NCBI GenBank assembly: GCA_029866965.1
Contig: CP123444.1
Coordinates: 124,001-188,000, forward strand
DNA length: 64,000 nucleotides
Origin: Flavobacteriaceae bacterium YJPT1-3
GTDB lineage: Bacteria > Bacteroidota > Bacteroidia > Flavobacteriales > Flavobacteriaceae
Direction: 5' to 3'
A program made the translations under genes and the position numbers. Below are positions 53,051-59,699 of this stretch, one piece after another. The notes beneath the pieces are model-generated. The model did not search any database, was not told the DNA's origin, and worked only from the letters and a program-made list of their open reading frames with translations. Each line of letters opens with the position of its first letter. Positions within the stretch are counted from its first letter, which is position 1.

Positions 53051-53077
53051 AAACCCGGATGTATGTCCGGGTTTTTT
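53051..53077 (+). terminator. Intrinsic terminator in the 52.9-53.3 kb gap
   Basis: AAACCCGGA, 6-base loop, TCCGGGTTT, then a T run. No plus-strand gene ends close before it (the symporter ends 500 bp upstream behind a convergent gene), so it may end a short transcript starting near 52.95 kb. Confidence 0.7.
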
Positions 53078-53168
53078 ATTGATCCTCTCTACTCCACTAC
53101 AAACAAACGAGTTAGCTAAAAATAATTCCACCAAGGCTATTAAATTATCGTTAAAATGACTAACTTAA

Positions 53169-53197
53169 TGCAACAATTCAAACGTTTTCGCGTCTTA
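53169..53197 (+). promoter_or_regulatory. ECF-sigma-like promoter (TGCAAC, 16 bp, CGTCTTA) without a gene
   Basis: TGCAAC at 53169-53174, 16 bp, CGTCTTA at 53191-53197; same boxes and spacing as at 6980-7008. Downstream there is only a 7-codon frame and a terminator. Confidence 0.5.
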
Positions 53198-53202
53198 TAC
53201 GT

Positions 53203-53320
53203 GTAACCATTTGATTTTCATGCTTATAATTTATTTGAATTAGCCTTTTAATAAATTAATTTTTTATGAAGACCAAACTAGAAAACTAACCCTCAGAGGT
53301 GTCCTCTGGGGGTTATTTGT
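53203..53320 (+). ncRNA. Candidate small RNA or leader RNA, about 115 nt
   Basis: Bounded by the ECF-like promoter and a hairpin AACCCTCAGAGG / CCTCTGGGGGTT (53288-53314). On the plus strand the single non-Watson-Crick position is a U-G pair, on the minus strand a C-A mismatch, so the hairpin is more stable as a plus-strand RNA. It also carries M-K-T-K-L-E-N (53266-53289), which could be a leader peptide or the remnant of a lost gene. The start is estimated from the promoter. Confidence 0.4.
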
Positions 53321-54328
53321 TTACCATCTAATGATCGAGCTTGCCCAGGTAAATCCACTTCCGAAGGCAGCCAAAACAACGAGATCTCCCGATTTTACCT
53401 GCCCTGTTTCCCAAGCTTCCGTCAGCGCAATCGGAATAGACGCTGCGGTAGTATTTCCATACTTCTGAATATTGTTGAATACCTGATCATCGCGCAGTCC
53501 GAACTTCTTTTGAACGAACTGAGAAATACGCAAATTGGCCTGATGAGGAATCAACATATCGATATCCTCTGCGGTGAGCTTATTGGTTTTGAGTCCTTCC
53601 ATGATCACTTCACTGAATCGCACTACCGCATTTTTAAATACAAACTGACCGTTCATATTGGGATAATATGGAATGTCTTCCTGTGGATTCTTTTCAATGA
53701 TCTCAGGCACCCACATTTCTGTGCTCGGCCCTCGCAAAGAAAGTTCCAGAGCGTGTTCACCTTCACTGTGCAAGTGTGAGGAAAGCACCCCTTGGGTCGT
53801 ATCCTCTTCCCGGGTGAGTACAACTGCTCCGGCGCCATCGCCAAAGATCACACTTACCGAACGTCCCCGTGTTGTAAAATCGAGTCCGCCACTGTGATTC
53901 TCGGCGCCTATGACGAGAATATTCTTATACATGCCCGTCTTAATAAATTGATCGGCGGTGGCGAGTGCATAAACGAAACCACTACATTGATTACGTACGT
54001 CTAGAGCCGGTATGGTGCGCATATCCAGTTCGTGTTGCACTTGTACACCACATCCGGGAAAGTAATAATCCGGACTGAGGGTAGCAAACACGATCATATC
54101 GATATCCTTTGGAGTCATTTCGGCACGCTCCAGAGCAATTTTGGCGGCTTTCACTCCCATTATAGAGGTGGTATTTCCATCGCCTTTTTTAATGTGGCGT
54201 CGCTCTTTTATGCCTGTGCGTTCCTGGATCCAGGCGTCATTGGTGTCCATTAATTGGGACAAGTCGTCGTTAGTTACAACATTTTCAGGCACATAAGAAC
54301 CCAGGCCTGCAATTCGGGAATTATACAT
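53321..54328 (-). CDS. fabH: FabH, 3-oxoacyl-ACP synthase III
   Basis: A 335-residue KAS III. Catalytic Cys115 is in DVRNQCSGFVYAL, the His in MLIPHQANLRI and the Asn in YGNTTAASIP. The protein starts fatty-acid chains from acyl-CoA and malonyl-ACP; in flavobacteria it also sets branched iso-fatty acids. The ATG at 54328 (MYNSRIAGLGSYVPENV) matches the family N-terminus; the frame is open for 47 more codons upstream without family features. Confidence 0.92.
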   Translation of the reverse strand: MYNSRIAGLGSYVPENVVTNDDLSQLMDTNDAWIQERTGIKERRHIKKGDGNTTSIMGVKAAKIALERAEMTPKDIDMIVFATLSPDYYFPGCGVQVQHELDMRTIPALDVRNQCSGFVYALATADQFIKTGMYKNILVIGAENHSGGLDFTTRGRSVSVIFGDGAGAVVLTREEDTTQGVLSSHLHSEGEHALELSLRGPSTEMWVPEIIEKNPQEDIPYYPNMNGQFVFKNAVVRFSEVIMEGLKTNKLTAEDIDMLIPHQANLRISQFVQKKFGLRDDQVFNNIQKYGNTTAASIPIALTEAWETGQVKSGDLVVLAAFGSGFTWASSIIRW

Positions 54329-54432
54329 AGGGTAAAATCTAACTATTAGCAGGAAAAGATACTCAATCCCCTGCCTTTGCAGGCGAAAGCATAAGATCTT
54401 TAGTATGCATGCATAGCAAATGAGGAGAGGCC

Positions 54433-54474
54433 TCAAAAAAGCGAAAGGTGCGCCCAACCAAAAGCACACCTTTC
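54433..54474 (-). terminator. Intrinsic terminator after the aarF-like gene
   Basis: On the minus strand GAAAGGTGTGC and GCGCACCTTTC pair (one U-G) around a 10-base loop, followed by GCTTTTTT. Orientation by wobble pairing agrees with the leftward AarF gene ending at 54522. Confidence 0.8.
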
Positions 54475-54521
54475 AAAACAACCTAACCAATAAACTGTCC
54501 AGAACGGACAGACTCTTTATA

Positions 54522-55856
54522 TCATGCTACTTTTTTATTCTTTGTATCCCTAATGTATTTTTTAAAGTGATTGACCTCCACTCGGGCACCTATATCATTC
54601 ATCAAATTATACAGCCCGAAAAATGTTCTATTGATGTACAGAAAATGCCGACTACCGCGATTCCCGTTCATTTTTCTGATCTCGGTATTCTTGCTGTACT
54701 TCTCGCTGAGCTCACCAATCTGATCAAAAAAGGTCTGATCGTTAAAATCAAAAGTAGCTGCATGAAAAGGCTGTGTAAATAAACTCAACATTTCATGGAA
54801 TAGGGAGGAAAAGAATTTAAGCTCCTCTTCCGTATCTTGATCCGTTAAAATTTCCAGCGCAAAGAGTTTCTCTTCAAAGATTTTAGGATCATTAATATTC
54901 TTGGGCTCAGCCAATTCAAAATAAGGCGTGTAAAATTCTTCAGGCACATGTTTGATGCAACCAAAATCAATAGCGATTAATTGGTGCTGGTCGTTGACTA
55001 AAAAGTTTCCGGGATGCGGATCAGCATGTACTCTTCTCAAGACGTGCATCTGATACATATAAAAATCCCAAAGGGTTTGACCAATCAGATCGCGAATCTC
55101 CTGCGACTGATCCTTGCTCACAAATTCGCTGAGATGCAAACCGTTTACCCAATCCATGGTGATGATACGCTCACTACTCAATTCCGGATAATAGGTAGGG
55201 AATAGTAAATGATCAATATGCTCACAATCTGCGGCCATCTCCATACTTTGTTGTACCTCCAGATTGTAATCCGTTTCCTCAAGCAGCTTATCTTCTACTT
55301 CTTTAAAGTATTTTTCTTTGTCTTTACCGCGTAAATTGAACATACGCGAAGCAATGGGTTTTACTATAGCCAAATCACTACTGATACTGTCTGCGACCCC
55401 GGGATATTGAATTTTCACAGCAAGTTTTTTCCCATTCTTAGTGGCGCGGTGTACCTGACCGATACTCGCCGCGTTTACAGACTGGGCCGCAAACGTATCA
55501 TATAGCTCCTCTGGATATTGACCCAGATATTTTTTAAATGTTTTTCGTACCAAGGGTGCTGAAAGGGGCGGCACCGAAAATTGACTTAGGGAAAATTTAT
55601 CGACATAAGCTTTTGGCATGATATTCTTTTCCATGCTTAGCATTTGAGCCACCTTAAGTGCGCTCCCCTTCATACTTTTCAGACTATCATAGATATCCTC
55701 AGCATTTTCTTCATTCAACTTATCCTTAGTCAAATCAGGATTGATCGCTTTTTCCCCGTAATATTTCAGGTAATTCCCACCCAACTTCACACCGGTTTTG
55801 ACCAGCTTGGAAGCGCGTTGTATTTTTCCAGTAGGAATGTTATCGATCGTTTTCAT
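54522..55856 (-). CDS. AarF/ABC1/UbiB-family (COQ8-like) atypical kinase
   Basis: A 444-residue protein with the ABC1 core: LKSMKGSALKVAQML (KxGQ-like region, here without the exact KxGQ), the Ala-rich loop NAASIGQVHRAT, AVKIQYPGV with the ATP-site lysine, HADPHPGNFLV with the catalytic Asp and Asn, and AIDFGCIKH as the DFG equivalent. COQ8 relatives support isoprenoid-quinone synthesis. It is 6 bp downstream of a TetR-family regulator. The shared operator with the carotenoid operon suggests light-linked control. Confidence 0.85.
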   Translation of the reverse strand: MKTIDNIPTGKIQRASKLVKTGVKLGGNYLKYYGEKAINPDLTKDKLNEENAEDIYDSLKSMKGSALKVAQMLSMEKNIMPKAYVDKFSLSQFSVPPLSAPLVRKTFKKYLGQYPEELYDTFAAQSVNAASIGQVHRATKNGKKLAVKIQYPGVADSISSDLAIVKPIASRMFNLRGKDKEKYFKEVEDKLLEETDYNLEVQQSMEMAADCEHIDHLLFPTYYPELSSERIITMDWVNGLHLSEFVSKDQSQEIRDLIGQTLWDFYMYQMHVLRRVHADPHPGNFLVNDQHQLIAIDFGCIKHVPEEFYTPYFELAEPKNINDPKIFEEKLFALEILTDQDTEEELKFFSSLFHEMLSLFTQPFHAATFDFNDQTFFDQIGELSEKYSKNTEIRKMNGNRGSRHFLYINRTFFGLYNLMNDIGARVEVNHFKKYIRDTKNKKVA

Positions 55857-55862
55857 AGGGTG

Positions 55863-56540
55863 TTACGCTTTCGCGAAATTTTCTTTGAATATAAATTTCC
55901 CCAGATCAAGAATGCTTTCTAAGGGGGTAGTCTCGAAGAGATCAAAAATCGCTTTCACCGACTTTTCTATGGCCAGATCTGTTTTTTCGAATCCGGGAGA
56001 GTCGTCGTTAGCCCAGTAATTCATGAGTAGAGCCAGTTGCACCCAAGCACCTTCACTAAAAAGGCCAACCGGATTTTTTGCCAGTCTATTAGCTTTTTCG
56101 TCATTGGCATCTTCGATGAGGTCAGCAGCAAATGCTTTGACCCGTGTCCGTAACCCCTTCAATTGGTCCAAACCTTTCATTTTTCCCTGACTGTGCTCTT
56201 TGACAAACAGCACATAACTCCTGTTGGCCGTAAGCACCTCAAAAAAGGTGAAGAAGAAGGAAAGCATTTTCTCTTGATTGCGGTAAGAATTATACTCTTT
56301 ATTCTTGTGCAATACACTCATGGTATTTTCAAAAAACGCAATCCAAATCTGCTTTCTCAGACCAGTAAATGAACCGAATTGCGCATAAAACGCTTGCTCG
56401 TCAAGATCATTATCTTTTGCAAATTTATAGACGCTTTTGGGCTCTTCACCATGATGAAGTACGTACTCCATGTAGGCGCCCATAAGATCTTGTGCACTTG
56501 GCGCTTTCTTGGTCTTTGTATTTGATTTCTTAGCTGTCAT
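55863..56540 (-). CDS. TetR-family transcriptional regulator
   Basis: A 225-residue protein. Residues about 15-62 form a TetR helix-turn-helix (YKFAKDNDLDEQAFYAQFGSFTGLRKQIW), and the rest is a helical ligand domain (FFFTFFEVLTANRSYVLFVKEHSQ). The ligand is unknown. The ATG at 56540 is chosen; the frame opens at 56561 inside the inverted repeat. It likely controls itself and the AarF-like gene. A palindrome variant (55867-55880) lies at its last codons (F-A-K-A). Confidence 0.8.
   Translation of the reverse strand: MTAKKSNTKTKKAPSAQDLMGAYMEYVLHHGEEPKSVYKFAKDNDLDEQAFYAQFGSFTGLRKQIWIAFFENTMSVLHKNKEYNSYRNQEKMLSFFFTFFEVLTANRSYVLFVKEHSQGKMKGLDQLKGLRTRVKAFAADLIEDANDEKANRLAKNPVGLFSEGAWVQLALLMNYWANDDSPGFEKTDLAIEKSVKAIFDLFETTPLESILDLGKFIFKENFAKA
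55867..55880. repeat. Palindrome variant at the end of the TetR gene
   Basis: GCTTTCGCGAAATT, two mismatches at one end; read on the minus strand as N-F-A-K-A at the C-terminus. Confidence 0.7.
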
Positions 56541-56550
56541 AATCTGTGCA

Positions 56551-56558
56551 TAAAGATA
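56551..56558 (-). promoter_or_regulatory. -7 box of the TetR-AarF pair
   Basis: On the minus strand TATCTTTA, close to TAnnTTTG, 10 bp before the TetR start codon; weak alone. Confidence 0.35.
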
Positions 56559-56560
56559 CA

Positions 56561-56594
56561 TTTGTTTAACTTTTAATCAAAATGCTTAAACAAA
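56561..56594. promoter_or_regulatory. Inverted-repeat operator upstream of the TetR-AarF pair
   Basis: TTTGTTTAA (56561-56569) and TTAAACAAA (56586-56594) separated by 16 bp, 20 bp before the TetR start. The left half reads TTTGTTTAACTTTTAA, 15 of 16 identical to the site ahead of the CarH-type gene, and both right halves continue TTAAACAAAAAT. Either the CarH-type protein or the TetR protein may bind; the shared sequence favours a common regulator. Confidence 0.6.
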
Positions 56595-56703
56595 AATCTA
56601 TGTTAAAGTTCACTCCCGGTAAATAAGTGAATGTCAGTTTGTCATTTTAGCTCTTCTGGTATTTTTTTTGACTCCTTGAGAAACGTGAAAGTACCGAAGA
56701 GGC

Positions 56704-56717
56704 GCTTTCGCGAAAGC
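56704..56717. repeat. GCTTTCGCGAAAGC palindrome, copy 15 (intergenic)
   Basis: Exact copy, 31 bp before the htpG start codon; the only exact copy in the window outside a coding region. Confidence 0.95.
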
Positions 56718-56748
56718 AATAGCCTATAATCAAAAAGAATAAAAGACT

Positions 56749-58635
56749 ATGACAACAGGTAAGATCAATGTATCGGTAGAAAACATTTTTCCACTGATCA
56801 AGAAATTTCTTTACAGTGATCACGAGATTTTTTTACGAGAGTTAATTTCCAATGCGACGGATGCGACCCTCAAATTGAAGCATTTAGCAAGTCTAGGAGA
56901 AGCCAAAGTAGATTTGGACAACCCCATGATCGAAGTTAAGATCGACAAGAAAAAGAAAACCCTGCATATAATCGATGAAGGGGTGGGCATGACCGCAGCA
57001 GAAGTTGAAAAGTACATCAACCAGGTCGCCTTCAGTGGTGCTGAAGAATTTCTTGAAAAATACAAAGACAAGGTCGATGACGCAGGAATCATTGGTCACT
57101 TTGGCCTCGGATTTTACTCGGCTTTTATGGTCGCCAAAAAAGTGGAGATCATCACCAAGAGTTACAAGAAGGAACCGGCAGCGCACTGGACCTGTGACGG
57201 TTCTCCGGAGTTTACCCTGGTAGAGGCCGATAAAAAAGAGCGAGGCACGGAGATTATCCTGCACATTGCCGACGACTCCAAAGAATTTTTAGAGGAAGGA
57301 CGCGTACGCGAACTGTTGAAGAAATACAACAAGTTCATGCCGGTTCCAATTAAATTTGGAACCCGAACAGAAACCTTGCCTTTACCCGAAGGCGCTGACA
57401 AAGACGCCAAACCGGAAACCAAAGAGGTAGATGACATCATCAACAATCCTAACCCGGCCTGGACCAAGCAGCCTACTGATCTCAAAGATGAAGATTATAA
57501 AGCATTTTATCGGGAATTGTATCCCATGCAGTTTGAAGAGCCTCTCTTTAATATACACCTCAATGTAGACTACCCGTTCAATTTGACCGGTATTCTCTAC
57601 TTCCCGCGATTAGGGGCTGATATGAATATACAAAAAGATCGTATTCAGCTCTATCAGAATCAAGTATTTGTAACGGACAATGTGGAGGGCATCGTACCTG
57701 ACTTTTTGACCATGCTCCGCGGTGTGATCGATTCTCCTGATATTCCATTGAACGTTTCCCGTTCCTACTTACAGGCTGATGGTGCAGTTAAGAAGATATC
57801 GAGCTATATCACTCGCAAAGTGGCTGACAAATTGAACTCCCTCTTTAAAGACGATCGTGAAGACTTTGAGAAGAAATGGAATGACATCAAAGTAGTCATT
57901 GAGTACGGTATGCTCTCCGAAGATAAATTTTTCGAAAAAGCCGATAAATTTGCACTATATCCGACGGTAGATGGTAACTATTTTACCTGGTCTGAATTGG
58001 AAGAAAAGATCAAGGATAGCCAGACCGACAAGGATGGAAAAATGATTATTCTTTACGCTTCCGATAAAGATACCCAACATCAATACATACAGGCCGCCCG
58101 AGATAAAGACTACGAGGTATTGCTTTTAGATTCTCCAATCGTGAGTCATTTGATCCAGAAATTGGAAACCACTAAAGAGAATATTTCCTTTACCCGTGTA
58201 GATGGAGATCATATTGATAATCTGATCAAAAAGGAAGATGAGGCTATCTCTAAATTATCTGATGAGGAGAAAGAGCAATTGCAGCAATTACTCACAGAAA
58301 CCATCGATGATAAGAGCTATACGGTGAAGTTAGAGGCTATGGACAGCAATAGTGCTCCATTCATCATCACACAACCTGAATTTATGCGCCGCATGAAGGA
58401 AATGCAGCAAACCGGTGGAGGGGGCATGTTTGGTATGGGAAATATGCCCGATATGTATAATGTAGTGGTCAATACCAATCATGAATTGATTGGTACCATT
58501 CTCAACACCAAGACTGCTAAGAAGAAAGAGCGCTTGATCAATCAATCCTTAGATCTTGCGAAGCTTTCGCAAAATCTTTTGAAGGGAGAAGAACTGACGA
58601 ACTTCGTCAAACGATCTTACGAACTGATCAAGTAA
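56749..58635 (+). CDS. htpG: HtpG, Hsp90 chaperone
   Basis: A 628-residue Hsp90. FLRELISNATDAT (ATP-binding GHKL motif N), DEGVGM, GHFGLGFYSAF and RGTEI mark the N-terminal ATPase; the middle domain has FPRLGADMNIQKDRIQLYQNQVFV and the arginine of NVSRSYLQ; the C-domain ends with PDMYNVVVNTNHELI, followed by a helix tail. It helps fold client proteins in the cytoplasm. An intrinsic terminator follows at 58686. Its only marked upstream element is a palindrome copy. Confidence 0.95.
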   Translation: MTTGKINVSVENIFPLIKKFLYSDHEIFLRELISNATDATLKLKHLASLGEAKVDLDNPMIEVKIDKKKKTLHIIDEGVGMTAAEVEKYINQVAFSGAEEFLEKYKDKVDDAGIIGHFGLGFYSAFMVAKKVEIITKSYKKEPAAHWTCDGSPEFTLVEADKKERGTEIILHIADDSKEFLEEGRVRELLKKYNKFMPVPIKFGTRTETLPLPEGADKDAKPETKEVDDIINNPNPAWTKQPTDLKDEDYKAFYRELYPMQFEEPLFNIHLNVDYPFNLTGILYFPRLGADMNIQKDRIQLYQNQVFVTDNVEGIVPDFLTMLRGVIDSPDIPLNVSRSYLQADGAVKKISSYITRKVADKLNSLFKDDREDFEKKWNDIKVVIEYGMLSEDKFFEKADKFALYPTVDGNYFTWSELEEKIKDSQTDKDGKMIILYASDKDTQHQYIQAARDKDYEVLLLDSPIVSHLIQKLETTKENISFTRVDGDHIDNLIKKEDEAISKLSDEEKEQLQQLLTETIDDKSYTVKLEAMDSNSAPFIITQPEFMRRMKEMQQTGGGGMFGMGNMPDMYNVVVNTNHELIGTILNTKTAKKKERLINQSLDLAKLSQNLLKGEELTNFVKRSYELIK

Positions 58636-58685
58636 TCCGAAGCCTTGTTCGCGTGTTTCGTTGAACACTGTAAGTTTTAGATGCT

Positions 58686-58715
58686 AAAGCCGTCTTATCT
58701 AGAGACGGCTTTTTT
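58686..58715 (+). terminator. Intrinsic terminator of htpG
   Basis: AAAGCCGTCT and AGACGGCTTT around a 7-base loop, with a following T run (TTTTTT). Confidence 0.88.
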
Positions 58716-58759
58716 ATGTCCATCTTTGTCTTTAATCTTATATTACCAAAAAATCAACC

Positions 58760-59560
58760 ATGAGAATTTCACTACTCGCTATAGTTGCTCTGTTCTTGAC
58801 TGCCTGCAACACTACTCCCAACCAATCAACAACCAACGAGCCCCCTCTCCCGGTAGAAGCTGACGGCGGAATAGGCGACGGCGCTCCTTCCCTACCTACG
58901 GCCTTTGCTATGGGTATCGAAAAAGCGCATGAGAAAGATACATTCTCAAAACATCAGGCCGTCTCATTTCATATCGATCTTAATTTTGGAGGTCAGGATC
59001 GCATGGACGGAACCGTAACTATGACCACCGACTCCAAACATATTCGTGTAGACCGTGAAGATGGTATTTCTGTAGTCTTCAATGATGGAGAAATGAGCCT
59101 ATCCCCAGAAGGTGCTAATTACCCCGGTGCTCGATTTGATGTCTTAACCTGGCCGTACTTTTTCGCACTACCCTTCAAATTGACCGATCCCGGAACACAC
59201 TGGCAGCAATTAGAAGAAGCCACCACACCCGATGCTATGATGCGCGCCAAATTAACCTTTGGAGAGAACGTTGGCGATGCTCCCGATGATTGGTACTGGG
59301 TGTATGCGGACCAAGAGACGCAATTATTGCACATGGCCGGATACATCGTCACCGTAAATAAATCGGTTGAAAAAGCCGAGGAAAACCCCCATGCGATTGT
59401 TTATTCAAATTATCAGGTAATCGACGGCGTGCCCTTTGCCGCTCAGTGGGAATTCTTCAATTGGTCCGTTGATCAAGGCCTGAACGGTGATCCTATTGGT
59501 AGCGCGACCCTAAGCAATATTCAATTCACGAGTCCGGATCCTCAATTTTTCGAATTGTAA
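58760..59560 (+). CDS. DUF6503-like lipoprotein next to htpG
   Basis: A 266-residue protein with lipobox FLTAC (Cys16), then a Ser/Thr/Asn/Pro-rich linker (17-42). The mature domain is beta-rich (SFHIDLNFGGQDRMDGTVTMTTDSKHIRVDRE), similar to flavobacterial DUF6503 proteins that are sometimes named heat-shock protein only because of neighbours. Function unknown. It is likely outer-membrane or periplasm anchored and separated from htpG by a terminator. Confidence 0.65.
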   Translation: MRISLLAIVALFLTACNTTPNQSTTNEPPLPVEADGGIGDGAPSLPTAFAMGIEKAHEKDTFSKHQAVSFHIDLNFGGQDRMDGTVTMTTDSKHIRVDREDGISVVFNDGEMSLSPEGANYPGARFDVLTWPYFFALPFKLTDPGTHWQQLEEATTPDAMMRAKLTFGENVGDAPDDWYWVYADQETQLLHMAGYIVTVNKSVEKAEENPHAIVYSNYQVIDGVPFAAQWEFFNWSVDQGLNGDPIGSATLSNIQFTSPDPQFFEL

Positions 59561-59699
59561 GTTCGCGGATACGTGATCGCCTAGGACTGTTAAAATTTTA
59601 ATTTATCTGTATTAAAAGCAGTCTAGGGTAAATACACTTAAGGCTATTCCGTAGTTTTGTAGTCCTTTTACTAAAAAAAGGATATTTCTACGGTACATT

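Larger units (their letters stand above)
52914..53320. other. 407-bp intergenic region between CoA-binding gene and fabH
   Basis: No protein gene of normal size. It holds a short hairpin (AGGAAG...CTTCCT near 52976-52992), an intrinsic terminator at 53051-53077, an ECF-like promoter at 53169-53197, a 7-codon open frame (53266-53289, M-K-T-K-L-E-N) and a second hairpin at 53288-53314. The two hairpins on the plus strand suggest at least one non-coding transcript. Confidence 0.7.

Noticed and set aside
53266-53289. 7-codon open frame as a real gene
   Set aside because: Too short to support alone; kept only as a possible leader peptide in the candidate RNA.
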